Shown here in pieces: positions 36,491 through 46,011 of a stretch of DNA of 64,000 bases (within the stretch, counting starts at the first letter, position 1; each line of letters begins with the position of its first letter). Source of the DNA: Bacteroidetes bacterium HGW-Bacteroidetes-6. Its GTDB lineage: Bacteria; Bacteroidota; Bacteroidia; Bacteroidales; DTU049. Position numbers and translations under genes: made by a program. A model generated the notes under the pieces. It worked only from the letters and a program-made list of their open reading frames with translations, did no database searches and was not told the DNA's origin. Location: NCBI GenBank assembly GCA_002842495.1, contig PHDB01000001.1, positions 1 to 64,000 on the forward strand, read 5' to 3'.

Positions 36491-37513
36491 TTATCGCTTA
36501 CTACCCGTCGCATAAGGAGCAGCCGACAAATCGGCAAAAAGACCTTTTTGAAATTTAAAGTACCCCGACATCGCAATCATGGCTGCATTGTCAGTTGTAA
36601 GACTCATTTTCGGGATGTGAAGGTCGAGATTGTGTTTTCCGGCCAATTGTTGCATGGCGCTACGTAGTGCCGAGTTGGCCGAAACTCCCCCAGCAAGAGC
36701 CAGTGTCCTGATTCCGGTTTGCAAGATGGCCTTTTCGGTTTTTTCGACCAAAATGTCAACAATGGTTTTTTGTATCGATGCGCACAAATCGGCCGTATGG
36801 GCTTCAATAAATTTTTCATCTTTTTTTAGCTCATCACGCAAAAAATAGAGTATTGATGTTTTAAGCCCCGAAAAACTAAAATTGAGTCCGGAAATACGCG
36901 GCTTAGCAAACGAAAACGCATCCGGATTACCGACCTTACCCAGTTTGTCAATCATTGGGCCTCCGGGGTATGGAAGACTCATTATTTTTGCAGCTTTGTC
37001 AAAAGTTTCACCTGCAGCATCATCGATGGTGCTACCAATAATTTCCATATTAAAAGCATCGTTAACAACAGCAAGTTGGGTATGACCGCCCGATACGATA
37101 AGACAAAGAAACGGGTATTCAGGCAATTTTCGATCTTCGCCGGGTTCAAACAAAAAATTGGCCATGATATGTGCATGCATGTGATCGACTTCAATGAGCG
37201 GAATGTTCAATGCCCAGGCAAACGATTTGGCAAAACTGATTCCCACCATCAGTGACCCCAACAAACCAGGACCGCGTGTAAAAGCAACTCCTGATAGTTG
37301 TTTTTTGTCTATATTTGCATTACGGATGGCGGTTTCGACTACCGGAATGATGTTTTGCTGATGTGCACGCGATGCCAGTTCGGGAACAACGCCACCGAAT
37401 TGCTCATGTACTTTTTGACCTGCAATCACGTTACTCAGCATAACATTGTTACGCAAAACAGCCGCCGATGTATCGTCGCACGAAGATTCTATGCCTAAAA
37501 TATAAACGTCCAT
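36491..37513 (-). CDS. tsaD: tRNA N6-threonylcarbamoyladenosine transferase TsaD
   Basis: TsaD transfers threonylcarbamoyl from TC-AMP to A37 of ANN-decoding tRNAs, with TsaB and TsaE. The N-terminal LGIESSCDDTSAAVL, the metal ligands in HMHAH (H111, H115) and the late SLTTDNAAMIA aspartate are all intact. At 340 aa it has the usual length. Its start codon is 12 bp from the divergent TamB-family gene, and a TAATTTTG box at 37531-37538 lies inside that gene's first codons. This tsaD/TamB arrangement is frequent in Bacteroidota. Confidence 0.97.
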   Translation of the reverse strand: MDVYILGIESSCDDTSAAVLRNNVMLSNVIAGQKVHEQFGGVVPELASRAHQQNIIPVVETAIRNANIDKKQLSGVAFTRGPGLLGSLMVGISFAKSFAWALNIPLIEVDHMHAHIMANFLFEPGEDRKLPEYPFLCLIVSGGHTQLAVVNDAFNMEIIGSTIDDAAGETFDKAAKIMSLPYPGGPMIDKLGKVGNPDAFSFAKPRISGLNFSFSGLKTSILYFLRDELKKDEKFIEAHTADLCASIQKTIVDILVEKTEKAILQTGIRTLALAGGVSANSALRSAMQQLAGKHNLDLHIPKMSLTTDNAAMIAMSGYFKFQKGLFADLSAAPYATGSKR

Positions 37514-37525
37514 TATTCAGTTTGC

Positions 37526-40500
37526 ATGAGCAAAATTAGGAAAAAAACTGTAAGGATACTGCTGATTGCTTATGTGGTAATCTTCTGCATTCCTGCAGCG
37601 CTGTTTGCTTTGTTGCGAACTCCTTTTGTTCAGTTGTTTATCGCGAACCAATTGGCGTCTTATTTTTCGTCGGAATTGCACACCAAAGTCGAAATTGGCT
37701 CCGTAGATATTCGTTTTCCGCTCGATATCACCCTAAGCGATGTTTATGTGGAAGATTTGCACCGGAACCCCTTGATTTCGGCTCACGAAATCACCATCGC
37801 TCCTGATAATCTCGATTTTAGTTTCAGTAGTCTCGATTTCGAAAAAGTGCTTGTGAGTGAAGCCAACTTTCGACTCATGAAATACGAAGGCGAAGAAAAA
37901 CCCAACATTGACTTCATCATTTCTTACTTTACAGCTCCTCCAAAGGAGAAAACAACGCAAACAAAGTCGTCTCCATCGATGCATGTGAATGTGTTTGAGC
38001 TGCGAAACTGTAGCTTTATGTATCAGGATCAGAATCGCGACACCGCCGATGCATCGAATATCAATTTCAATAATATTTTTCTCACAAACCTGAACCTTCT
38101 TGCCGAAAACATGGTGCAAACCGATAGTCTGACTTGCGCTAATCTCAAGCATGTTGCTTTCTCGGACCGCAGCGGATTCAGTCTTTTTCATCTTTCGTCG
38201 CAGGTATCGATGACCAATAAAAAGATTGATGCTAAAAATCTCCAATTGCTTGCCAACAACAGTTCACTGGACCTCGATCTGTCGTTCAATTACGATTCGA
38301 TACCTGACTTCAACGATTTTCTCAACAAAGTTTCGCTTGATGCTAATTTCCGCAAATCGAAAGTTGGTTTTGCCGATATTGCCCGCTTTGTACCTGCATT
38401 GAAAGGCATGAACAGCACTATTGTCCTTACCGGACATGCAAATGGAACTATTGCCAACCTTTCAGCCACCAATATGAAAGTGGAATCGGGCAAACGCACT
38501 CATTTATTTTTCAATCTAAGCATGAAAGGTTTGCCCGATTTCAACAATACCGACATTCATTTCGATTTAATAAACGGAAATGTTCAGATAGCCGACCTAG
38601 AGCTTTTCACACTTCCCGGAGGCGAAAAGCTCAATCTGGGTTCATCGCTGGGTAGTTTGAACACGGCATCGCTTACTGCCAATTTCGATGGAACCATCGA
38701 AGATTTTTCGGCCAATGTTGTGGCAAAAACAAATTCAGGCTTTGCAAAAGCTGATGTTATTTCGCATGGTGCATTTCCAAATCCGGTGTACAGTGGCAAT
38801 GTGATAGTTGAAAATTTCGATTTGCAGCCTTTTGCCGGAACCGATATTCCGTTGGGGAGTATCACTGCTTCTGTCAAGTTTACCGGAAACGGAGCTTCCA
38901 AAACCAACTACTTTGTTGAGGGAAAAGCTGATATTGCTTCGATTGGATACAAAAACTACAATTATTCATCGATTCAGATAAATGGAAAAACAAAACCGGG
39001 TTCCTTCGAAGGAAGATTACTGATTAATGATCCAAATGCAGCACTCGATTTTAATGGGATGATCGATTTCAGTGATTCATTGCCAGTGTTTGATTTTATT
39101 GCTCAAATAGAAAATATAAACCTTAACCCACTGCATTTCAACCGAAACGACAGTATTTCGGGATTATCAGGGATTATCGACATCAGTATCAAGGGAAATA
39201 AACCCGACAATATGCTGGGTCGCATCAGTCTGAATAATTTTGAATATTTTGAAGGTGAACATGATATTTATTTGAGTTCGCTGCAGTTAAAATTGGATAA
39301 AACCGATTCTGTGAATAAAAAAATTGACTTGAAAAGCGATTTGGTAAATGGAAGCATCGAAGGGCAATTTACATTTTCCGAAATCGACAAAGCCCTGCAA
39401 AGCTACCTCTCTAACTATATTCCTTCATTTTATGCAGCCGACTCAACCGTAAAAGAACTTGCCAGACAATCGTTTACGTTCAATTTCAATATCAAAGATG
39501 TTCAGCCTGCTCTCGATATTTTTGCTCCGGGCCTGGTTGTTAGCCCTAACTCCATTGCTCGTGGCAATTTCAATTTGGCCGACAATTACCTCAAAACCGA
39601 AATAGCATCCAATTTCATTAAATCGGGGAACATCACGTCGGTTAATCCTGTTTTAATTGCCGAAACATTCAATAATAATATTTATCTTACAGCTCAATGC
39701 GACAGACTGGTTTACAACGATAGTCTGGAACTTGGCAATGTGGTCGCTAATACAGTCACATTCAACGATAATTCATCGTTTTCGTTGTATTGGAAAAACG
39801 AAAACAGCTCAAAAGCCTATTCCGGCGATCTTTCTGGCGATGTTTTGTTTCGCAGGGGAATGCCGCTTATGGTTACTTTTAACGAAAGTGATCTGGTACT
39901 CAACGATTCGCTTTATCATATTGCTCCTTCGGGGAAAGTAGAAGTTGATACTGATTATATCCGCATTAGCGAATTTGCCATATTTTCAAATGCACAGAAG
40001 CTTGTGATTGATGGTCGCATATCGAAAGACCCATACGATCTTGTTCAGATTAGTTTCGACAATGTTTTACTCGACGATTTCGACGATCTTACCCGAAGTG
40101 CATCCATCGATTTGGATGGAACTGTTGACGGTTATATACTGCTAAGCAATTTGTACGATGTTCCCGATTATCGTGCAGACATTCAGATTGGCAAGCTCAG
40201 TCTCAACAAAAACTTTGTTGGGGACGCGCATATTAAAAGCTCCTGGGACCAAAATCGTCAGGCTGTATATAGTGAAGCGGCAATTATTTACACTGGCAAT
40301 GTAGGATCGAATGTTCCTCTTGACATCAAAGGATTTTTCAATCCGCGTGATCCGATAAACATGTTTGATCTAACGGTTACTCTTGATCGTTTCAATCTTA
40401 AACTTATTCAGCCCTACCTAAAATCGTTCTCCAGCAGAATAGATGGCTCCTGCGACGGAAAAATTGCAGTGAAAGGAAATATAGACAATCCTGATGTGAG

Positions 40501-41971
40501 AGGAACTGTAACTTTCCGACGAACCAATATTTTGGTTGATTATCTGAATATGTACTATTCGTTTGCAAACACTTTGCAAATAAACAATTCCGAAATCTCG
40601 ATGCGAAACACCACGTTTTTCGATTCGCACGGCAATCCTGCAACAGGTGATTTGGTGGTTACTCACAATCATTTTAAAGATTTTTATTTTGACATTTCGC
40701 TCATGCCCGAAAAAATGCAGTTTCTCAACACAACCGCCCGCGATAACGATTATTTTTATGGAACTGCTTATGCCAGCGGCTTAGTTAAAATTTTCGGACC
40801 TCCCGATAATATTTCAATAGAAGTAGCAGCCACAACCGATCCGGGATCTATTCTTTATATTCCAATTACTTCTGCCGGCGAAGTGTACGAAAATGATTTT
40901 ATTTCGTTTGTTTCCTCTCCATCCGATACCGGGAAAACAGTGTCCGATATTAAAGTTGGAGATACCGGAATCAACTTGGTTTTTGACCTTGATGTAACTT
41001 CCGATGCCGAAGTGCAGATTGTTTTCGACCCCAAAATTGGCGACGTAATGAAAGGCAGCGGACAAGGACGAATTCGAATGACCATCGACCGCAGTGGCGA
41101 ATTTTTAATGTTTGGGAATCTCGAAATCGAGAAAGGCGACTACTTATTTACTCTCGAAAATGTAATCAACAAACACTTTCTGGTCGACCCGGGAGGCATC
41201 ATCCGTTGGAATGGCGATCCATACGAAGGCGAAATGGATCTTGTTGCCCGATACAATATTAAAACATCGCTTTACGAACTGGTTTCAGTTGCTGACCCTT
41301 CCGAAATTTACAAGAAAAAAGTTCCGGTAAGTTGTTTAATGCATCTCACCGGCAATTTACTCAGTCCCGATATCGGTTTTGATCTCGACTTGCCCGGTTC
41401 TGACGAGAATACCAAAAACCTAGTGCATACCATCATCGGAAATGCCGAGGAAATGAATCGTCAGGTGTTTGCTTTGCTCATTCTTAATTCTTTTATCCCA
41501 GCCGAACGAAGCAGTTTCAACAGCCCTATCAGTCAAGGGGTGGGAGCAACGTCTTCGGAATTGATTACAAGCCAGTTTAGCAACTGGTTGTCGCAGATCA
41601 GCAAAGACTTCGACATAGGGTTTAGCTATAGTCAGGGCAACGAAGTTTCCACATCGCAAGTGGAAGTGGCGCTTTCGACACAAATTTTCAATGACCGCAT
41701 TGAACTCGAAAGCAATGTGGCGGTAGGGGGCAATCAGGTAGGAACTCCCGAAAATCAGCAAGCATCGAGCATTGTGGGCGATGTTAGCATTGAGTACAAG
41801 ATCACGCCCGACGGAAAATTCAGAGTGAAAGCATTCAACCGTTCAAATACAGTTGATATTGTAACCAACAATGCGCCATATACACAGGGAGTTGCATTCT
41901 TCTATCGACGCGATTTTGACAGATTTGGCGAATTATGGCGCCGAAAAAACAAGAAAAAAACTACAGAATGA
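37526..41971 (+). CDS. tamB: TamB-family translocation/assembly module protein, 1481 aa
   Basis: A single N-terminal transmembrane anchor (about residues 9-29, VRILLIAYVVIFCIPAALFAL) is followed by an AsmA-like start (SSELHTKVEIGSVDIRFPLDITLSDVYVEDL). Then come more than 1200 residues of repeating beta-strands, and a C-terminal DUF490 domain at about 1090-1470 (GNLEIEKGDYLFTLENVINKHFLVDPGGIIRW). Such proteins bridge the inner and outer membranes and move lipids or help assemble outer-membrane proteins; proteobacterial TamB pairs with TamA. No BamA-like partner is adjacent. It overlaps the next gene by ATGA at 41968-41971, and the C-terminal Lys-rich tail lies in that overlap. Confidence 0.93.
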   Translation: MSKIRKKTVRILLIAYVVIFCIPAALFALLRTPFVQLFIANQLASYFSSELHTKVEIGSVDIRFPLDITLSDVYVEDLHRNPLISAHEITIAPDNLDFSFSSLDFEKVLVSEANFRLMKYEGEEKPNIDFIISYFTAPPKEKTTQTKSSPSMHVNVFELRNCSFMYQDQNRDTADASNINFNNIFLTNLNLLAENMVQTDSLTCANLKHVAFSDRSGFSLFHLSSQVSMTNKKIDAKNLQLLANNSSLDLDLSFNYDSIPDFNDFLNKVSLDANFRKSKVGFADIARFVPALKGMNSTIVLTGHANGTIANLSATNMKVESGKRTHLFFNLSMKGLPDFNNTDIHFDLINGNVQIADLELFTLPGGEKLNLGSSLGSLNTASLTANFDGTIEDFSANVVAKTNSGFAKADVISHGAFPNPVYSGNVIVENFDLQPFAGTDIPLGSITASVKFTGNGASKTNYFVEGKADIASIGYKNYNYSSIQINGKTKPGSFEGRLLINDPNAALDFNGMIDFSDSLPVFDFIAQIENINLNPLHFNRNDSISGLSGIIDISIKGNKPDNMLGRISLNNFEYFEGEHDIYLSSLQLKLDKTDSVNKKIDLKSDLVNGSIEGQFTFSEIDKALQSYLSNYIPSFYAADSTVKELARQSFTFNFNIKDVQPALDIFAPGLVVSPNSIARGNFNLADNYLKTEIASNFIKSGNITSVNPVLIAETFNNNIYLTAQCDRLVYNDSLELGNVVANTVTFNDNSSFSLYWKNENSSKAYSGDLSGDVLFRRGMPLMVTFNESDLVLNDSLYHIAPSGKVEVDTDYIRISEFAIFSNAQKLVIDGRISKDPYDLVQISFDNVLLDDFDDLTRSASIDLDGTVDGYILLSNLYDVPDYRADIQIGKLSLNKNFVGDAHIKSSWDQNRQAVYSEAAIIYTGNVGSNVPLDIKGFFNPRDPINMFDLTVTLDRFNLKLIQPYLKSFSSRIDGSCDGKIAVKGNIDNPDVRGTVTFRRTNILVDYLNMYYSFANTLQINNSEISMRNTTFFDSHGNPATGDLVVTHNHFKDFYFDISLMPEKMQFLNTTARDNDYFYGTAYASGLVKIFGPPDNISIEVAATTDPGSILYIPITSAGEVYENDFISFVSSPSDTGKTVSDIKVGDTGINLVFDLDVTSDAEVQIVFDPKIGDVMKGSGQGRIRMTIDRSGEFLMFGNLEIEKGDYLFTLENVINKHFLVDPGGIIRWNGDPYEGEMDLVARYNIKTSLYELVSVADPSEIYKKKVPVSCLMHLTGNLLSPDIGFDLDLPGSDENTKNLVHTIIGNAEEMNRQVFALLILNSFIPAERSSFNSPISQGVGATSSELITSQFSNWLSQISKDFDIGFSYSQGNEVSTSQVEVALSTQIFNDRIELESNVAVGGNQVGTPENQQASSIVGDVSIEYKITPDGKFRVKAFNRSNTVDIVTNNAPYTQGVAFFYRRDFDRFGELWRRKNKKKTTE

Positions 41972-42816
41972 CGAAATCCATTGTATTCATAATCTTGTTG
42001 GTGTTTTTGGCAGAAAATATTTTTGCACAAAAGCAAGCCAAAACCATGAACATGTTTGTAAATAAAAAACTCAGCGAAAAGGCCGAGTACAATTCTGACG
42101 GAAAACTGCAGATGAGGGAAACATTGGTCAACGACGATCCCGAAATGTGGTTCAAGGAAGTGAATGTGTTTTCCGGAGGACTTTTGCAGGAATCGGAACA
42201 CTATCTGAACGGACAAATCATTACTGGTTTTGAGTATTTTTATAACGAGTATAATCAGGTTGAGTTGAGAAGCGAAAAGGAAAACGACAGCGCTGTTGGC
42301 TTCACTTATTTTGAATACAATGATGCCGGCTCCATCGTTTCTGAAACCAGTTTTTCCAAAGAAGATAAAAACACAAAAACCGACTATCACTACAATGCAA
42401 ATGGTCTTGTTGGTCTGCGTACCGAGTCGATTATCGATAATGATGGTTCAAGCAATCTCTCCGAAGTATATGAATACAACAATCGTGGTTTGCTGATCAG
42501 AGTCGTTGGGCTCAACAATGCCGACACGCTTTCCGATATCCGATACAGCTACAATGACAAAGGAAACAAAACAGCTCAATATGTTATTTCGCACGGCGAC
42601 ACAGCACTGGTCGTTCAATGGAAATACAAAAAAGGAATAGCTTTGCCGTTTTCAGAACAACATCTGGTCGATGGATTTATTGTAAGGCAGACAAAAACCA
42701 AATACAACAAAACCGGTTTAAAAAAGCAGGAAAAGACCACAGAATATCGTATATTTACAGGGAAACTGAAGCCCGAGACAACAGTGAAAAAATATGAATA
42801 TACATGGTACAATTAA
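41968..42816 (+). CDS. Exported YD/RHS-like repeat protein, 282 aa
   Basis: A signal peptide (MTKSIVFIILLVFLAENIFAQ) precedes at least seven copies of a short repeat of the form YN-x-x-G-x(8)-T/E (YNSDGKLQMRETLV, YNDAGSIVSETSF, YNANGLVGLRTES, YNNRGLLIRVVGL, YNDKGNKTAQYVI, YNKTGLKKQEKTT). This resembles YD/RHS-type or MORN-like beta-hairpin repeats. The start is the ATG overlapping the TamB-family stop codon, so translation is coupled and a periplasmic or surface role in the same envelope process is possible. It overlaps the HD gene by 13 bp. No toxin tip or T9SS domain is present, so it is not an Rhs toxin. Confidence 0.83.
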   Translation: MTKSIVFIILLVFLAENIFAQKQAKTMNMFVNKKLSEKAEYNSDGKLQMRETLVNDDPEMWFKEVNVFSGGLLQESEHYLNGQIITGFEYFYNEYNQVELRSEKENDSAVGFTYFEYNDAGSIVSETSFSKEDKNTKTDYHYNANGLVGLRTESIIDNDGSSNLSEVYEYNNRGLLIRVVGLNNADTLSDIRYSYNDKGNKTAQYVISHGDTALVVQWKYKKGIALPFSEQHLVDGFIVRQTKTKYNKTGLKKQEKTTEYRIFTGKLKPETTVKKYEYTWYN

Positions 42817-43466
42817 GTCAAACCGAGCTTGATGTTGTTATTGAAACCGTTTCCGAACGAATAAAAGCGGTTTTTTCATCCGACGGAAGTGGTCACGACA
42901 TTGAACATGTGATGAGAGTTTTTCGTTTGTCGCGAAAAATTGCTGTAGCCGAAAAAGCAGATTTATTATTGGTTTCGCTTGCAGCTTTATTGCATGATGT
43001 TGGTGATTACAAGCTTTCAGGCAACGGAAACGAAAACCACCGCGATTCGGTCAATCGTCTGCTGGCAGAGCTTGAACTATCCAGATCAACCATTGAGTCT
43101 GTGATTGAAATTGTGGAAAATATTTCTTTCAAAGGCAATGAGACTACAGATGTTCAGTTAAGTCTCGAAGGTCAATGCGTTCGCGATGCTGATCGTCTCG
43201 ATGCCATGGGTGCTATCGGCGTAGCCCGCACATTTGCTTACGGAGCTATTCACAAACGCCCCATGTACAATCCTCTTATATTGCCGCAACAACACAATAA
43301 TTTTGGCGAGTACAAAAAAAATCAGGGGCCTACACTGAATCATTTCTATGAAAAACTGCTATTGCTTAAAGATCGCATGGGAACAGAGACGGGAAAGCAG
43401 GAAGCGAAACGGCGACACGATTTTCTGGAACTGTACCTGAAGGAATTTTTGAGCGAGTGGGATTAG
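42804..43466 (+). CDS. HD-domain phosphohydrolase (YedJ/YpgQ-like), 220 aa
   Basis: The metal-binding HD signature is complete: H35 in GHDIEHVMRV, H64-D65 in LLHDVGD, and a distal Asp in RDADRLDAMGAIG (127-136). FAYGAIHKRPMYN and a C-terminal helix with RHDFLELYLKEF match the YedJ/YpgQ group. Related enzymes hydrolyse nucleotides or pyrophosphorylated compounds; the substrate here is not known. It lies in a run with folK and a deoxynucleoside kinase, consistent with a nucleotide-related role, but that is inference from context. Confidence 0.92.
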   Translation: MVQLSQTELDVVIETVSERIKAVFSSDGSGHDIEHVMRVFRLSRKIAVAEKADLLLVSLAALLHDVGDYKLSGNGNENHRDSVNRLLAELELSRSTIESVIEIVENISFKGNETTDVQLSLEGQCVRDADRLDAMGAIGVARTFAYGAIHKRPMYNPLILPQQHNNFGEYKKNQGPTLNHFYEKLLLLKDRMGTETGKQEAKRRHDFLELYLKEFLSEWD

Positions 43467-43494
43467 GGTTCATCCCTATTGATTAGTTATCTTT

Positions 43495-44010
43495 ATGACC
43501 ATAAAAAACATTGTAAACAAAGTATTTCTTTCTTTTGGAGCTAATATTGGCAACCGGAGGAAAAATATTGAGCTCGCATTTGAACTCATTCAGAAAAACG
43601 ATGGTAAAATAATCCAAACAAGCCATTTCTACGAAAGTACCCCTTTGGGGTTCGATTCGGCTCATTTGTTTTTGAATTGCTGTGTAGAATTGGAAACTTA
43701 TCTTAATCCACAAGAATTGATTTTACAATTGCTGAAAATAGAATCGGCTCTGAAAAGACAAAGATTTGATCCAAATAGAGGCTATGTAGATCGAACCATT
43801 GATATCGACATTATTTTCTACAACGACGTTATTGTTGAGCATTCTCTGTTAACAATACCTCATCCCCGGATGCAGGAACGACTGTTTGTACTGAAGCCAC
43901 TCAGCGAAATTTGCCCTGATTTTGTTCATCCAGTGTTGAAAAAAACTATTGCTGAATTGTTGGCCGAATGTGCAGATGTTTCAAAAGTTGAATTAACTTT
44001 GGGACTTTAA
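43495..44010 (+). CDS. folK: 2-amino-4-hydroxy-6-hydroxymethyldihydropteridine pyrophosphokinase (FolK)
   Basis: FolK transfers pyrophosphate from ATP to 6-hydroxymethyl-7,8-dihydropterin in folate synthesis. The protein shows LSFGANIGNRRKNIE, the pterin/ATP segment SHFYESTPLGF, the metal-binding RTIDIDIIFYND and the closing IPHPRMQERLFVLKPL. At 171 aa it is typical for the family. A deoxynucleoside kinase gene begins 9 bp downstream; folK followed by such a kinase is a familiar Bacteroidota pair. Confidence 0.95.
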   Translation: MTIKNIVNKVFLSFGANIGNRRKNIELAFELIQKNDGKIIQTSHFYESTPLGFDSAHLFLNCCVELETYLNPQELILQLLKIESALKRQRFDPNRGYVDRTIDIDIIFYNDVIVEHSLLTIPHPRMQERLFVLKPLSEICPDFVHPVLKKTIAELLAECADVSKVELTLGL

Positions 44011-44019
44011 CATGTCGGC

Positions 44020-44691
44020 ATGAATTTTCCGTATCGCTTTATTACTATTGAGGGCTGCATTGGTGCAGGCAAAACGTCATTTGCCAAAAAGTTGGCCGAA
44101 GCGTATAACGGAAAGCTCATTCTGGAGCAATTCGAAGAAAACGACTTTCTGCCTAAATTTTACAAAAATCCGGAGCGTTATGCTTTTCCTCTTGAATTGT
44201 CGTTCTTGGCCGATCGCTTCAGGCAATTCAAGGAAAATGTACTAAACCCAGATCTGTTTTCCGATTATATGATTTCGGACTATATTTTTCCGAAATCACT
44301 CATTTTTTCCCGCAAAACGCTTCAGGACGACGAATATCAGCTTTATAAAAACCTATTTCAGATTATCGACAGCAATTTGCCACGTCCCGATATTATATTG
44401 TATTTACATTTGCCTCCCGAGCAACTGAAACAAAACATTGTGAAACGTGGCCGTGGATATGAACAGGAAATAACCCTTGAATACCTTGAAAACATACAAA
44501 AAAGCTATTTTGAGTATTTTCGCGAACAAACATCGCTAAAAGTAGTTGTGGCCGATACCCGTAAACTTGACTTTGTGGCTGATAAACGCCATTTCGATTG
44601 GCTGGTAAAATTACTTACGCAGGACTGGAGATCTGGAATCAACATAGCTCCCGATTGCCCCAATGAAATATGTGAGCCTTTAATTCGTTAA
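44020..44691 (+). CDS. Deoxynucleoside kinase, 223 aa
   Basis: The P-loop is GCIGAGKTS near residues 9-17, followed by the dNK-type LEQFEENDFLPKFYKNPERYAFPLELSFLADRF segment, in which the FxxR substrate-pocket pattern is visible. SDYIFPKSLIF and the lid KRGRGYEQEI complete the family. It phosphorylates deoxynucleosides for nucleotide salvage; whether it prefers dA, dG or dC cannot be told. The ATG at 44020 is used; an earlier ATG at 44012 is in a different frame and stops after three codons. It is co-directional with folK and the M28 peptidase, probably in one operon. Confidence 0.92.
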   Translation: MNFPYRFITIEGCIGAGKTSFAKKLAEAYNGKLILEQFEENDFLPKFYKNPERYAFPLELSFLADRFRQFKENVLNPDLFSDYMISDYIFPKSLIFSRKTLQDDEYQLYKNLFQIIDSNLPRPDIILYLHLPPEQLKQNIVKRGRGYEQEITLEYLENIQKSYFEYFREQTSLKVVVADTRKLDFVADKRHFDWLVKLLTQDWRSGINIAPDCPNEICEPLIR

Positions 44692-44708
44692 TTCATAAAA
44701 CAATTGTT

Positions 44709-45701
44709 ATGCGCATTCTGTTTATTTTTTTGTTGCTGGGCTGGTTGCAGCTAAATGCACAAATCACCTATTCTTTCGAAAATGCCGACAGAACGGCTCG
44801 CATTCTTAACGACATCACTGTTTTGGCTCACGATTCGTTGATGGGGCGCGAAGGCGGCTCTGAATGGGAATATCGGGCGGGCAATTATATTATTGCTGAA
44901 TACAAAAAGTGTGGTTTGATCCCAGTACCCGGCACATCGGACTTTCGCCAGCCTTTTGTAATAGATCGCGAATATTTCGACAATGGCGACTCTGTTATTA
45001 CGGTCTCCAACAATATTTTGGGCTATATCGAAAACAACGCTCCATACACCATCATTATAGGAGGTCACTATGACCATTTGGGCTATAAATACACCGACGA
45101 CAGTTTGCTGCATATTTACAATGGCGCCGACGACAATGCAAGTGGTGCTGCATCGGTAATGGAGATGGCTCGCTATCTCAGTTCGGGCAATATGACAAAG
45201 TACAATTACATTCTCGCATGCTGGGGTTCCGAAGAAAAAGGCTTGCTTGGTTCCAATTTCTTTTGCAGTAGCCACTTGTATCCCTTTGACAAAGTTGCTT
45301 TCTATGTCAATTTCGATATGGTTGGTCGTATGGGCTGGCAAACTGATCAACTCGACATTTACGGACTGGGTTCATCGCTAGTTTGGGGGACAGTTGTTTC
45401 CGAAGAAAATTATGGCAAATACAAACTAAAAAAGCTCGAGGCAGCAGTCGATGCTTCCGACCACACTTGTTTCAACCAAAACCGAATTCCTTTTATTTAC
45501 TTTACTTCCGGATTACCTCCTGTTTACCATACTCCAAAAGATGAAACAGTGCTTATTAATCCCGAGGGCGTTGAGCTGATTGTGACCTACACCGAAGAAA
45601 TTATTGGTCGTTTTGGTGGTGAAAAACCCTCCTATCGTCAGGTAACAAAAAAAGAGCAAAACAAAGTTTATTGGTACTTTTTTTCGCAGATGCTAAATTG
45701 A
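44709..45701 (+). CDS. Exported M28-family metallopeptidase, 330 aa
   Basis: A signal peptide (MRILFIFLLLGWLQLNAQ) directs export. The M28 zinc ligands are all present: GGHYDHLG, NGADDNASGAAS, GSEEKGLLGS, NFDMVGR and the late YHTPKDE, with SDHTCF nearby. Such enzymes are aminopeptidases using two zinc ions; some Bacteroidota members are glutaminyl cyclases, but the complete SEEKGLLGS favours a peptidase. There is no T9SS domain, so it is probably periplasmic. It ends the 37526-45701 co-directional run. Confidence 0.92.
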   Translation: MRILFIFLLLGWLQLNAQITYSFENADRTARILNDITVLAHDSLMGREGGSEWEYRAGNYIIAEYKKCGLIPVPGTSDFRQPFVIDREYFDNGDSVITVSNNILGYIENNAPYTIIIGGHYDHLGYKYTDDSLLHIYNGADDNASGAASVMEMARYLSSGNMTKYNYILACWGSEEKGLLGSNFFCSSHLYPFDKVAFYVNFDMVGRMGWQTDQLDIYGLGSSLVWGTVVSEENYGKYKLKKLEAAVDASDHTCFNQNRIPFIYFTSGLPPVYHTPKDETVLINPEGVELIVTYTEEIIGRFGGEKPSYRQVTKKEQNKVYWYFFSQMLN

Positions 45702-46011
45702 GTTTTTGCCGTAAATATTCCTAAAGGTGTATGTAAAAACACCCGAGACCTATCAGATAAATGGTATACAAAGACTATATTATCCTAATTGAAGTTTCAT
45801 TTTTACATCCGGAAATTATTAACATGAAGTTAGATCAATAGCTGATAAAAGAATTGGGTAAAAAATATTCTGAACCAATCCAGGCACGCCATTATTCTGC
45901 TACTCCAACAGCAATACAAACTAATACGGATACCCTTCTCCTTAATTCTTTTTAAAAATCCCTACCTTTGCAAAAATTCTGAACACAAAGAACCAAGCAA
46001 ACTGACGAAAA
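45702..46011 (+). promoter_or_regulatory. Intergenic region with the ahcY promoter
   Basis: About 310 bp with no supported gene: the only ATG-initiated frame I find ends after five codons. A -7 box TACCTTTG is at 45963-45970, 41 bp before the ahcY ATG. I see no structure resembling a SAM or SAH riboswitch. Confidence 0.5.

Noticed and set aside
41968-42816. Rhs-type toxin
   Set aside because: The repeats are few, and there is no toxin tip, PAAR/VgrG association or immunity gene.
45702-46011. Possible SAH or SAM riboswitch before ahcY
   Set aside because: No conserved helices or core motifs of either class could be found; only an ordinary promoter box is present.
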